DNA of 64,000 nucleotides, from contig NW_024041150.1 in assembly GCF_014851395.1 (NCBI RefSeq), positions 38,203,585 to 38,267,584 on the forward strand. Reading direction: 5' to 3'. Under the pieces are notes generated by a model, which searched no databases, was not told the origin of the DNA, and saw nothing but the letters and a program-made list of their open reading frames with translations. Positions 47,831 through 60,462 of the stretch are shown here, piece after piece. The stretch comes from Micropterus salmoides (lineage: Eukaryota > Chordata > Actinopteri > Centrarchiformes > Centrarchidae). The translations under genes were made by a program, and so were the position numbers. Each line of letters opens with the position of its first letter. The stretch's first letter is position 1.

Positions 47831-48300
47831 AAACCTGCAGCATGAAATCTAAAACCATGATGTCCACTTCTGGTTTATATTCACTCTGGTTGACTGATAT
47901 ATTTAGTTGCACAACAGTGGTACTGAGGTTATCTCTCAAAACCATGTGACCACACATTCATTAACTCACTATTTATTACTAAAACTTGTAAAACCGAAAC
48001 TGCCTCTGCTCTCACACGGAGGGAAATCTGATGTGGATTTAACAGCGAATGTCGGTCAGTGGGTCCGGCTTGTGGTTCCCTCTGGAGTAAAATGACACTA
48101 TAGGCTACTTCTGTCTTACTGAAGGTCGTGGCTGTCACATTTATACCAGTGACATGTAAAAGCAATTGAGTGACTTAAAAGGGAAAAAGGTAGGTTAATT
48201 TACAATGTGTGTTCTTCAAAAAACCACAGAACACTGAAATCAACGGATGCTCAGGTTGTTCTGTCCCCACATATGTTTTAATAGTGTAATTCTGTCCATC
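47831..48300 (+). repeat. Tandem-duplicated segment, partner of 51185..51610
   Basis: Both contain taaaaccatgatgtccac, caaaaccatgtgaccacaca, taactcacta, aaatctgat.tggat and tggagtaaaatgacacta in the same order. No coding frame is shared. Confidence 0.65.
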
Positions 48301-49815
48301 AAATCCATTTACATTACTCATTTGGAAGATGCTTTTATCCAAAGCAACTTACATTCCAGGAACAACATTCAAGCATCAATGGGGAAATACCTGGGGAAGG
48401 ATGAATAAAGTTGTTTTTACCATAATGTATTGTGCTCGCTTGTTATGGATGTAAGATTCAGTCTCACTACCTTTTGTACTGCGCTGTATGCACATTTAAA
48501 AATCAATCAACAATCAGCAAACATTTAATTTATTTAGGAAGGGCTTTGGTTGTAGTTAAATCTTGCATGCAGTACATTAAAGCTGGTCTCTGCCAACGAT
48601 GTCACCCTCCTGTTATTTTATTTAAAGACAGATTAAAGATGGTGGTTTGGTCCATTTTCACCTTGATAGACACTGACAAATTATGCATCTTTGACTGAAA
48701 TAAAGTAGTTACATTTGAGAGGGAAATGTTGTCGTCTGGCAGCTACTCATAGGTAGTAATTACTTAGGCTACTAATGAGTCTATCAGTTCTATACATATG
48801 GGTCATACAAGGCTGAACCAGGGACCGGGACAGAGGACTGTCAGCTTATGAGTTATAATGCATAGTTCCAATGATCAAACAGTATGTAGACACAAGGTTT
48901 AGAAGTGGAAATAATTCATCTATTTTAGTTAATTTACTATCAATACTGTATATTTACAGTGTCACACAGTTTTTTTTTTTTTTTTTTTTTTTTTACATGT
49001 TTAAATATGTGGTTGTCCTCAGTTTAAGTCCTCCTTGTTTCTGATTGGTTACTTCAGTCAGAATCCCCTTTAATGAACAGGTATGTGTACACATACTGTA
49101 CAAAAACAAGTAAGATGACTCTGGTTTTACATTACACTCAGTGCACACACATAAAACAAGTCAGGACAGGACAGCAAGCTCAACAAACACAGACACAAAC
49201 TACATTGTACAACAAAAGTAAACAAAGACACAACCATAACAAAAAAAAACACATTTGTAGACAGGAAGACAGTAGTGCAGTGAAATAGTGCAAAGGATGA
49301 TGGAATAAATAAACAATTTAGCGCTGTAATTATGCAGTATTATTATGTACATGAGGCAGGTGGATGTGATATAAAGTATGTACAAAATAAAGCTACTCAC
49401 TACTATTAATTAGTAAATATACAGGTGGATGTTACAGTCAGAGAAAAACGCGGTCTGTTTGCATCCTGATATTTCCTTCACATTGAGTCATTTAACCACC
49501 ACATATAGTCGTGAGTATCAATAGTAGCATCAATAGGACTGATATAAAGTTTGTTGTATGTTTTATTTACTTCTCTACTGCTTTTGTGTTTCATCTAGTT
49601 CAGATCATTTGGTTAACATATAATAATATAAAGAAATGGCATATAAAAGTATCTAAGGTCCACTTCAGCCTGATACATTAAAATTACATGTGAGTCCTTT
49701 TGAGGCCTGGTGTGAACAGTGAAATAAAGGCAAGTGTTTCTATTATTTTGTCCACCTAATGACTGTAGCACTGTGCCTCACTTATAATAATTTTTTTGTG
49801 TCCTTCCCTCCACAG

Positions 49816-49868
49816 ATAGAAAAGCTGCACTGACCTTCTACACTAAAGTGAAAGCAGGAAACCACTGA
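49816..49868 (+). CDS. Candidate terminal coding exon (copy 2)
   Basis: Duplicate of 33600..33652: acceptor ccctccacag and the same 17-codon frame DRKAALTFYTKVKAGNH-stop, phase 1. Conservation of frame, stop and acceptor in two otherwise diverged copies supports past or present selection, but the segment is short and no upstream exons were found. Confidence 0.35.
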
Positions 49869-50420
49869 CGGGAAACTGCAACACCAGTACTGTAAAAATC
49901 ATAATTTATGCACTAGACAGACAGTTATGTGCTTTTAGAGGAAACAGAAACTCTCAGTTTTATTGTGTAAAACTGTGTAATACAGTTCGACAGTTAGAGG
50001 GCAAGAAAAAATGTCCAGACTGTTATCCATCAGTTCTTCTTGTAGGATATTATATATGCATACCTGTGTATTCTTCTTTTGTTAATTAAGTGTAAAGTTA
50101 CAAAATTACATCAGTTGTTAACTGTTACAGAAACAAATGTTTAAATGGCTTGAACTCATTAAATCATGTGATAACTTCAGGTCTGTTTAGTTGTCCTGTT
50201 TTCTTCTGGTCTAAAATCGACAGAAACCTTCAGTGTGAAAACAAACAACATAATATTTAGCTCAGGACAGGCTGCAATTGCATTAAATATTTCAGTAAGT
50301 ACTGAAATAGCAGCTTCTGTTCCGCAGAATCTGTTCTGGATTATGTTTACCTCAACACTTCCTTCCTGCTAATGAAAAACACACAAGGACACAAAGGATT
50401 GTGAGTAAAACCTGCAAAGA

Positions 50421-50500
50421 TATCTATATATCTATAGATATATAGATATATAGATATATAGATATAGATATATAGAGAGAGATAGATAGAGATATAGATG
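50421..50500. repeat. AT-rich (TATAGA)n-type repeat
   Basis: An imperfect tatagatatatagata run ending in gagagatagatagaga; self-complementary and able to form hairpins. Confidence 0.9.
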
Positions 50501-51184
50501 CATTTGATAATTTAAAAATAATAAAATCGAAATGTAGAGTGAGGTTTACAGCTTAGCAAAGTTTGCATGACGCTAACATGTTGTACAGTAATAATGACAA
50601 ATAAACAACCTTGTACCTTGTTCTACCCCTCTGGTCAGTCATCACGCCACTACAAGTATTGACGTGTTTCTTTTTTACAGTAAATTAAAGGTTTGTAGTC
50701 TATCAGAAGGCGATGGTGAACATAAACGTGAGAAAGTTTAATTTCTTCTGGAAGTTTCTTGTAGCTATTTGCTGCTTCTCCATGTTTTCTTTGACTCTGA
50801 GGGCTCTAGAGAGTTCAACTGGAAAAACCATTAAGTGATTTATAGATGAGCAGCAGTATTTGGATATCAATTCTGTGACACACTGAGAGCCAGCGCTGAG
50901 ATTTCAGAAACAAGCATTTTGTAACCAAAACATATTTAAATTATTTTCATTTGTTCATTGGGTCATGTGAGTTGACTGAAATTGCCTGGACTACTTTCCC
51001 TGCATGTCTGTATGCGCAGTAATTAGATCCTGAGGCAATGTTAACAGGAAGTAGTTGCAGTTGTGTTTGTGTATGCCAGCTCAAGGAGATGATTTGTTTA
51101 ATAAACATCTGAAGAAATTTCTATATAGTGAATATCTTTTTGTGTTATGAACACAAAGGTAGAGCATCACACTCAAAACTGCAG

Positions 51185-51610
51185 TACGAAATTAAAAACC
51201 ATGATGTCCACACTGTGTTTCCTGGTCTGTGTTCAGCGCTGGGGTTTGGGGTCATCTGTCAAAACCACATAACCACACATTAAATAACTCACTATACATA
51301 ATTAAATTATTAAAATACAGAACTCAGATGCCTCAGCTCTCAAACAGAGAAAAATCTGATCTGGATCAAACACTGAATGTGGGTCAGGTTTGTGGCTCCC
51401 TCTAGTGGAGTAAAATGACACTACCTCAGTCTGCTGACGCTCGTGGCTGGTAGTGTAAAAGTATAAAAATCACAAAACAATGAAATTAAAAAATGTACAT
51501 AATTTAACTAGAAATCTGATTCATGACAAAACATGGGAAACAATGCAAATTAACTCAGATGCTCAAGTTGCTTTGTCTCCGCAAATGTTTTTAATGTTGT
51601 AATTCGGTCC
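51185..51610 (+). repeat. Partner of 47831..48300
   Basis: The second copy of the segment lies 3.35 kb away in direct orientation. Substitutions are scattered and there are a few indels. Confidence 0.65.
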
Positions 51611-54069
51611 ATCACATCCATGCCGATACAGTATCCATACATTAACACTGTCATCAAATTATTTCCTCTACCTGGCCTTCATCACATGTTTGTTGAACTC
51701 GCTGAGCTGCAGAAACAAAAACATCCCATTTTATCTCCACAACAACACTCAACAGAGAATGATGTGACTCACTTTTAGCCTTGTCTCTGTTTGTGAGGCC
51801 CAGTGAGATGGTGGACGGCAGGTAGGGAGTTCCCACCAGCAGAAGACATGTGAGTCTGGAGACAGACAGAAGGGGAGCTGCAAGAGCATCAGGGCCTGCT
51901 GACCCAGACTTTCAACCAGGAGACAAAAGTCAACAAAAGTCAACATTAAATATTTTATGTAGGCCCAAGTTACATAAATTGCCCACACGTTAATGTCTGT
52001 GTTAATGTAGGCTAGTACTGAAGGCTATTACGTTGTGAGTTCTCAGTAGCTGTTGTGAGCAGGCCCATCATCCTACCATGAAAGATGTACAGTATCTCAG
52101 CTTTTAACAATTACCATCATAAACTGTATGAGTATTTATGTATTCATTTTATATGAATATATAAAAACCTGTCTCAAAGAATGACCGGCTAGATGATGAG
52201 TCTCTCACCTGCAAGAACATCCCCAGTTTTAATAGAATGGAGACTTTAAACAAATAACCAAATGAATAGCCTAATGCATTAATCTAACTTTTACTTACTG
52301 TTTAATAGAATGTTTGAAATTAATTTAAATAAATTATCACAGTGGATCAGTAAATTCTGTGTAGAGATTTATTTATAAGTATTTTCCCGATATTTTCTTT
52401 ATTTAGTCATTCAGCTCTTTATGAATAAATATTACATTTTATATGTTTATGTGAATTATTGATATTTCTATGAAGGCTACATTTTCTTATTTAACTTCTT
52501 GTCCATGCGTAAATTGAGGTGATTTGGGCTTTTTTAATACAGGTGTCCCACATTACAAAGTGACCTGTCTCAGATTATCTTGTTTATGTTAAAACATGCA
52601 TGTCCCCTCTGGGTATTATATATCTACATTTTGTCTTCTGGTGTGGTCTCCTCAGGGATTTCAGAAAGGTAGTCAAAATTGCAAACAACTGAATTCATCT
52701 GAATTCATCCCAGTTGTACTTTTATCTGTTGTAGTGTAATAATTGATTGGCACAAAATGGCAGCACAACATTAGAAGCATCATTTGAAGTTGTTGTTTTT
52801 TTTAGGAAAATGACAGAAAACCAAAACTGCAGAAGGAGGTTGCTGCTGTTTTGAGGTGCCTCATAGAAATAATATAAGAATTTAGTCCCGTTGATTATGA
52901 AGATGCATGGGAAGCGACGGCAAACTAAATTTATTTATTCTTGTTGTTTAATCCCTAAATACAAAAAGAAAACATTAAAAAGAAAACAAAGTGATGTAAT
53001 ATCAAACTGTTCAAATCACATGCCCCTTTCCTGGATTAAAGTGTAAGAGTGCAGTGTATTGCCTATAAATCATTTCATTTCATCATTTACTTGAACCCTT
53101 TTATGTTTTTGTCTGTCATCTGCACAACATTTTGTTTTGTTTAGCTTTCTTGACCTACTTCACCAACAGGGGAATGAGGAAAACTGGTCACAATAAAACT
53201 AGTGGTTAACGTTGTTGGCCCCATGGCAACGGCAGCGCGTGCAGATGCAGCAACCAGTAGTAAATTTTAGTTTTTTAATTTGTTTTTTCTCCACATTGGA
53301 AACACATTTAATTATGATCACCATGACAGAAGTAAACTAATCACCATTGGAAAAGAAAGGACTGAGTGCCGTGGAACTGGAATCGCTAACTAGCCACAGC
53401 ATATCCTGTCAAAAACAACCAGACCAGCCAGACAAAAGGTCTAATCAGGAACAGAGGAAAGAGAGCGGGTCAAGAGTCAAGCTAACCCAGGTTGAATTTA
53501 AGGCTTTACCACTTCCCAGATTGCTCTTGTCTAATAGACACTAATCTTGTCTAATAGACACTTACAGTGCTCAGGAGTCTGGTAAGACAAGAGGAGGAGG
53601 ACTTTGTGAGAAATTTCAATAATGCCATAATACAGATACTTTGTCGTGCTTTGTAAGGCGTAGTTTTGTTGCCTTATCCTAACCAAACTGTGACCTTTTA
53701 CTTAACTTAAGAAACTACGACAATGAAGGTCCGGTACACACCCTCCAATTTTCATCTACAGTATGTAGGAAGTGAATGGCAAAAAATGTATTCTGTCTTT
53801 TAAGTTCTTCTTCATGAATATTATTAGTGACTGGTAAACAATGAATTGGTGCATTACCGCCACCAGCTCGTATGGAGTGTGGATCTAAAGATTAATCCTC
53901 ATAATATTTATGCATACGTAAATAAAATAAACTCATATCCTCTCAATCATATTGTTTAGTATAAGATACTGAAAAACAATTCAAGTGACTTCACAGAATA
54001 TCTATTAAATCAAAGTGGACTTTTATCATTTTGAAGTGTAGAACTGAGTGGCTTCGTTCTTCTTCATGC
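51611..54069. other. No recognised gene
   Basis: AT-rich DNA. The open frame 53347..53544 (+) has no domain, and no repeats could be named. Confidence 0.35.
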
Positions 54070-54350
54070 TTCTTATAACATTGGTTCTCAAAGTGGGGTC
54101 CCGGGACCCCCAGGGGTCCTTGAGAGGGTTCCGAGGACTAATTTATTTTCAATATCATTCCATCCATAACTAACACAATGACAGGATGCATTAAACTTTC
54201 TGTACTAAAGCATATTTTTATATACATAGCTCCCAGCAGGTGAAAACTTCCCCCTGACCTAGGGAAAGGGGGGGTCATGGGGGCAACACTGACAAAATCC
54301 ACATCAACTCCTGGCAGTTTATGACACATTTTGGTGCTGACCAAAAATCC
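54070..54350 (+). repeat. Teleost hAT-like repeat fragment
   Basis: attggttctcaaagtggggt followed by cccgggacccccaggggtcc is the recognisable start of a common fish hAT-derived repeat. The right end was not defined. Confidence 0.5.
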
Positions 54351-54573
54351 TCATGAGCAGCCGTTAACCTGAACATCAACTGCAATATAACATTAACTGC
54401 CGAAAATCCTACTTTTCATGCAGTGTGAGGACGTGTTGCCATTCAGTTGAATATTAATACAAAACAATCTTGATTAATACAGCTTTGAATTTCACCACAG
54501 CAATGTCTGCATTTAACACATATGTTCAGCTGCTTACACAGAAATAATTTAAATCCATTCCTCATTATTTCAG

Positions 54574-54813
54574 GTTTGACCTCCTCTGCAGCCACACTGA
54601 GCACGAGATCTCAGTTCTTTCAGTATAACCACATCTCTCTGAGGTGCGCGACACTGTCAGACTCCAGCGGCTGGAGAGTGAGAAGAAAAACATCCTGTAG
54701 CAAGTCTGAGGTGTGCACTTGCACTTTGATGCCTACCCATCAGACACTGGAGTGTACTGGTGTGAGTCTGAGCGGGGGGGAGTACAGCAACACCATCAAC
54801 ATCACAGTGACAG
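54574..54813 (+). pseudogene. Fc-receptor-like Ig domain exon
   Basis: A phase-1 exon of 240 bp with good acceptor (ctcattatttcag) and donor (gtgacag|gtaatc). It reads SQFFQYNHISLRCATLSDSS, GWRVRRKTSC at the start and EYSNTINITVTG at the end, typical of teleost Fc-receptor-like Ig2 domains. In the middle (about 54711..54780) the expected DTGVYWCESE lies in another frame, so two compensating indels (one upstream, one at the seven-G run) remove the conserved Tyr and second Cys while keeping the exon length a multiple of three. No neighbouring exons were found, so it is probably a stranded, decaying exon. Confidence 0.65.
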
Positions 54814-55599
54814 GTAATCCTAAATGTGCCTACATATTCACAGCTGTGAATGTTTCTTTGCAGCAAGAGAATACAAGTGACCTAATATTCTGCCCACAAC
54901 ACAGCAGGCTACCAAAGTTTTATGTATATTGTGGGCTATAGTGCAATACAAGGGAACCCACTCAGGCCTCTTTATTTGCCATTAAGTGCTTGTCAGTACC
55001 GTGTATTCATGCCGAGCTTTACTCCGAATGAACCCAGCATGGTGTGCTATTTAAATAATGAGCTCGCCAAATAACTTATAGCCTAAAAAGTTCACGTTTG
55101 CTGTGTACCATTGGATGTACTGACTGATCAACTATCATTGAATCAATTTGATACTGAAGAAATCTTATAAACTGGAGGATTGTGAGGCGTTCCTGATCCT
55201 TTCCCAGTTGCTAGTGAGTAACAAACTGAACTGAACCCACTTTTGTTGATGTTCAAGCTCATCTTAATTATAGGCCTATTTAATCAGGCACGACCATCAC
55301 CCAACTGTATTTGCTGCAGGTTTATCAACACACACATGCTACACTAATCGGACACATTAAACATTAAAATCCATATTTTTCTGTTTTGGTTATAAAACAG
55401 ATGAAAACAAAAAACGTTTGTTGTTTTGTTTTCGGTTTATCTGTTCTTCCATTTTTGTTTTAAAGTGGAAAAAACAAAAAACAACTGGATTTGAAACGAA
55501 ACAATCAAGAATGAACCATACACGAATTAGGATGGCTCTGAGGCCGATCTGCACAGCTGCTGGGTTCACCAGTGACATGCATGAAATCACTAAATAGGT
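54814..55599. other. No recognised feature
   Basis: Downstream of the Ig exon I found no further Ig, transmembrane or tail exon. The stretch aaacaaaaaacg...ttttgtttt at about 55405..55465 is a weak A/T inverted repeat. Confidence 0.3.
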
Positions 55600-55830
55600 T
55601 TAGGCACACACCCCTGTGAAGGTTAGGGTGCTAGGCGGGGCTGTCAACACCTTTAACGGTAATATTGTTAGCGATGTAGTTAAAGCTACTACGTAACTTA
55701 ATAAAAAAAAATCAGTCTTGTTTCACTTCTAAATGAAAAGTGGCCACCAAAACCCAACTTTCTGGCAATTTATTTGACCGTCTGTCATGTGTTCACTGTG
55801 AGGCCACTAGAGGTTGATGCCACAATAAAC
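55600..55830 (+). repeat. Interspersed repeat, partner of 13011..13185
   Basis: Shares taggcacacacccctgtgaa, ggttagggt, gtcaacacctttaac and a later cccaactttctgg stretch. Confidence 0.6.
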
Positions 55831-56650
55831 GTAAACATGAATTGTAATTTTGTGTGGCTTTCTGTGGAGGGCACATCACAAATTGGCAACAGCTAAACTA
55901 AAAAAGGTGGCTTTTTGTTAAATAAAGAGCAGAATGCAAATGTCTGTGCACACAACTTCATATGTTTGTTTTTATTGTGTGAGGAGTGAGATAATATAAA
56001 TAATAAAAAAAATTGTATTACCTGTGAAATCATCACAGTGCAGAGAAAACAATAGGCCTATACAGAGACACACATTCTTGTCTAAGGTGGTTGTGATCTG
56101 CATCTACTCTCAAGCTGGACCAATCAGAGCAGAAGTCCAAAACTTCAGAAGTGAAGTTAAAATAGATCACAAATCATGCAAAAATAAACTATCATAAAAA
56201 CTACCATGTAGAAAAAAATAATAAAAAACAGTGATATATTACTCATCCAAACATTTTTTCTAACAATAAAATCAAGTTCTGCCTAAAACTAATCAGAATT
56301 TGATTTGTATTTGGTTTTTGGTCCAGCCGCTGTGGAAGTATTTTGTATGTGTACCCTACTCTCTGTTTGTCTTTAACAAACAACACAGTTTCAGACTCTA
56401 GTGTCCAGATGTTTCACATTTTACAGAACTGACTACCACCACATGTGGTTTTCATTGTGAGTGAATCAAAAGGTTGTATGATAATAATATTAATATATTT
56501 TAATTACAGTATAGTATTATTAAAAACAGATGTGATTCTCAGGGCGGGAAAAACAAGGTAACACGAAACAAAAACACTTAAAACAGAAACACAATGAGAA
56601 AAATAAAAAAACATAAAGTAATATAAAAAAGAAACAATGTAATGGAAATT

Positions 56651-57882
56651 AAAGGTCCAGTGTGCAATATTTCTGAGGATTTATTGACAGAAATGCAATA
56701 TAAGATCCATAACTAAGTTTTCAGTGGTGTGTAAAGACCTTACATAATAAACAGTTCTGTTTTAATTACCGTAGAATGAGATACTTATATTTCCGTACCT
56801 GTGGGCCCCCCTTCCATGGACATCGTCATGTTTCTACAGAGCGCTGTTTGTCGCTACGTTCTCCTTGTTCTACTTCTGGTAGAATTCAGGCTGTGCAGAC
56901 ACAGCGTTGAATATGTTCGAAGAAGAAGAAGAAGTAGTAGTAGTAATAATAGACTGCGGGGGTCTGCAAATAAGTTTTGCATCAGAGCAATATTTTCAAC
57001 CATTAGATAGTGGATGAGAATATAAGCCATAATATTGACTTCTATTGACATGGTGTGCAGTTAGCTCAGTTGGTGGACTGCAGGACTCGCACCAACACAC
57101 TCTTGGCTTTCAATTTCCATGTTATCTGTCAGTGTCACAATAATACATGGTTTTACTGAATAATTAAGAAAATATAATTTCTTAATATATCTACCTGTTT
57201 CTTGACTGGCCACTCTCTGCTGCCTCAGAAGAGACACTGATGGGGCCGACAGGCTGGGTTGATTCGGGCCGGGCTCGGGTCTATTTCTTTTTTGATAGAT
57301 CTGTCTCAGGTTCATTTAACTTCTCTCCTTTCATTGTGCCCTTCTATGTGCAGAGCACACATATGCTTCTGTGTGAAATATTGTTGTATTCAGTGCTTAA
57401 TTTGTACCAGAGCTATAGCTGGAGTGCGCTCCGTCACAGCACCGCCCTTCTGCACAAAAAAAAAAGATTTCATCCAGCCTAATAAGGTAAGTAATGGATT
57501 TCCTTATTTACTATTAGATTGGGCAGCTAATAATGGTTTCTGATCGCCTTTAAAAACACTGTGCAGGTACGCCATGCATTTAAATAATTAATTATTTCAT
57601 TGTCAATTATTAATTAATTATTTTTGGCGGATGGCACATTTCACGCGCTCCAGCACCTAATAATTTATAAATTAACCACTGGTTGTATTGAGTATATTCT
57701 AAATAGCCAAAGCAAAGAGAGCATTAGGCTACTATACACGTGACAGCTGATCAAGCAAAGAAGTGAGAAGTTGGAGCATTTTGGGCCCGTGCCGGGCTCT
57801 AGTAGATGGCAGTAGACTGGACAGATGGTTGCAATTCAGAACCTCACCGCTAGATGCCACTAAATCTTACACACTAACCTTT
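56651..57882. mobile_element. TIR-bearing non-autonomous DNA transposon with internal insert
   Basis: The left end aaaggtccagtgtgcaatat and the inverted right end aaaggttagtgtgtaagatt, with gtggcatctagcggtgaggt just inside, are the ends of a very common teleost repeat as I recognise it. Internal landmarks such as tttctacagagcgctgtttg fit. The copy is larger than usual because of extra DNA at about 57010..57780. It holds (GAA)n/(GTA)n runs at 56918..56950. The superfamily was not established. Confidence 0.55.
57057..57120 (+). repeat. tRNA-like sequence (A and B box), probable SINE head or tRNA relic
   Basis: gtgcagttagctcagttggt contains the polymerase III A box (TTAGCTCAGTTGG), and ggctttcaatttcc about 35 bp further resembles a B box. 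The 3' half does not fold into a tRNA, so a functional tRNA is unlikely. Confidence 0.4.
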
Positions 57883-59041
57883 AAATCTCAACATCTTTTT
57901 AAGATTGCCACCCTAAAACAATGTGTGTGAAAATTATTTGTATGGTTACTATTATTGTCATTGGATCATTTTCCATTTAATTATTTTTTTATTTCCTTGA
58001 GGATTACCTTTGTTTCAACATGATATAATATGATGGCATATAAATAGCACATCACTTTTAAGGACATTTTGCGTGCCATATCAATGCATTTTAAGCTTTT
58101 TGTGTGTCAATTCACACTGTTCACTGGAAGGAGGTTAACCCTATTTGCGCAGCTGTAGGGTACCAGGCTCCAGTACCAAAGAAACTGCAGATCAGCACTA
58201 AACCTGACACCTCGGTTCTGCACCATCAGCTGTCACAGTAAACTCATGTTAACTAACTTTCTCATCAGTGTGTCTGCATTCGTAGCACCAGTGAGACAAC
58301 AGCACCATCATGAGAAACAGGAAACCTGCTGTCACTTGCATCCAACATCCAGTGAATAAAACATGTAACACTTAAATGCCTACATTCAGACCTCTAGTGA
58401 CAATTTGAACTTTGAGAGAAACATTATAAATGTTTTTTTTTTTTTACATTATCACACAAAAACAAATTTTGTTAAAGACAAATACTCTGAGGAATACCAG
58501 AGTTGCTTTTTGGTCCAGCAGGTTCAAGTGAGTCTTTGAATGAAGTTAATTAATTAGACAGTTTAATATTGTCCTGGAGAGACACTAGAGACTCACTGTC
58601 TCAGGATAATTCTCCTAATTTTTGTCTGTGTTTGCCACGTTTCCCTCTGTGTTGTACAATAAAGGAGTGCCACTTGCTGTGAATGACAATGAGAAACTAC
58701 ATGTAAGGGAGTTTGTCCCAGATCAACCTGACATCGTAGCAGGATAGTGAAAAAGTTAAGACACATTGTACATGCAAGACTTCATATTGGTACAGCAGAA
58801 AAGCTAGATGCAGTCATGCATGGTGGATAACATGTTCAGCAGCTCATTTTAGAAATGAATCCACTTTGTTCACGAACAGCAACTAATTAACTGTCAACAA
58901 CAAGCCAATTTGAAAACACTGCAGCCTCTCAACCCAGATGATGCTATAATGCTACAATATTGGCTATGGCTTTCCCGACTTTTTAACTAATATCATACTC
59001 AAAACAGCAGCAGGAAGTAGCCTATGTTTTTGTACAAAACA
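57883..59041. other. No recognised feature
   Basis: AT-rich non-coding DNA with no long open frames. Confidence 0.35.
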
Positions 59042-59045
59042 TATA

Positions 59046-60458
59046 CAGTATCTCACAAACCGCTGGCAACAACAATGAGTACACCCCTAAGTGAAAATGT
59101 CCAAACTGGACCCAGAGTGTCGATATTTTGTGTGGCCACCTTTATTTTCCAGCACTGCCTTAACCCTCTTGGGCATGGATTTCACCAGAGCTTCACGGGT
59201 TGCCACTGGAGTTCTCATCATAGTGGAGCTGGTGGATGTTAGAGACGTTGTGCTCCTCCACCTTCCATTTGAGGATGGCCCACAGATGCTCAGTAGGGTT
59301 TAAGTCTGGTAACACGCTTGGCCAGTCCATCACCTTTACCCTCAGCTTCTTTAGCAAGGTAGTGGTCGTCTTGGAGGTGTGTTTGGGGTTGTCATCTTGT
59401 TGGAATACTGCCCTGCAGCCCAGTCTCTGAAGGGAGGGGATCATGCTCTGCTTCAGTTTGTCACAGTACATGTTGGAAATCATGGTTCCCTCAATGAACT
59501 GTAGCTCTCCAGTGCCAACAGCACTCATGCAGCCCCAGACCAGGACACTCCCACCACCATGCTTGACTGTAGGCAAGACACATTTGTCTATGTACACCAT
59601 ACCTGGTTGCCGCCACACACACTTGACACCATCTGAACCAGTTTATCTTGCTCTCATCAGACCACAGGACATGGTTCCAGTAATCCATGTCCCTAAACTG
59701 TTTGTGGGCTTTCTTGTGCATCATCTTTAGAAGAGGCTTCCTTCTGGGACGACAGCCATGCAGACCAATTTGATGCAGTGTGCATCGTATGGTCTGAGCA
59801 CTGACAGGCTGGCCCTGCCACCCCTTCAACCTCTGCAGCAATGCTGGCAGCACTCATACGTCTATTTCCCAAAGACAACCTCTGGATATGACGCTGAGCA
59901 CGAGCACTCAACTTCTTTGGTCAACCATGGCGAGGCCTGTTCTGAGTGGATCCTGTTTGGTCTTGGCCTCCATGCTGCAGCTCAGTTTCAGGGTCTTGGC
60001 AATCTTCTTATATTCCTAGTCATCTTTATGTAAAGCAACCTTTCTTTTTTCAGATCCCCAGAGAGTTCTTCGCCATGAGGTGCCACGCTGAACTTCCAGT
60101 GACCAGTATGAGGGAGTGTGAGAGTGATAACACAAAATTTAACACACCTGCTCCCCATTCACACCTGAGACCTTATAAAACTAACGAGTCACATGACACC
60201 AGGAAGAGAAAATGGCTAATTGGGCCCAATTTGGACATTTTCACATAGGGGTGTACCCACTTTTGTTGCCAGTGGTGTAGGCATTAATGGCTGTGTGATG
60301 TGTTATTTTGAGGGGACAGCAAATTTACATTGGTATCCAACTGTACACTCACTACTTTACATTGTAGCAAAGTGTCATTTCCGCAGTGCTGACACATGAA
60401 AATATATAATCAAATATCAACAAAATGTGAGGGGTGTACTAACTTTTGTGGGATGCTG
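59046..60458 (-). mobile_element. Tc1-like DNA transposon, inactive
   Basis: The ends CAGTATCTCACAAA and (reverse complement) CAGCATCCCACAAAAG are flanked by TA on each side (59044..59045 and 60459..60460), the Tc1/mariner target. An inner repeat pair (ggcaacaacaatgagtacac near 59067 against gtgtacccacttttgttgcc near 60250) shows that the right TIR is about 210 bp, while the left has lost about 200 bp internally. A transposase pseudogene lies between. Confidence 0.85.
59150..60110 (-). pseudogene. Tc1-like transposase
   Basis: Minus-strand pieces in order: SARAQRHIQRLSLGNRRMSA (helix-turn-helix side), IGLHGCRPRRKPLLKMMHKK, MDYWNHVLWSDESKINWF (second catalytic Asp region), KHGGGSVLVWGCMSAVGTG, then AVFQQDDNPKHTSKT (third Asp region, altered) and WPSVLPDLNPTEHLWAIL with the final acidic residue. 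They fall in at least three frames with indels near 59490, 59620 and 59830, so no full protein is made. An intact enzyme would cut and paste the element at TA sites. Confidence 0.8.
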
Positions 60459-60462
60459 TATC

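Larger units (their letters stand above)
47440..49940 (+). repeat. Duplicated block, partner of 31730..33700
   Basis: The same landmark order as the partner block. It starts about 50 bp to the right of the hAT element. It includes a (TAA)n run (47451..47474) and a T tract (48970..48994). An extra segment at 47831..48300 is shared with 51185..51610. Confidence 0.7.

Noticed and set aside
57057..57120. Functional tRNA gene
   Set aside because: A-box present but the 3' half does not form acceptor and T stems.
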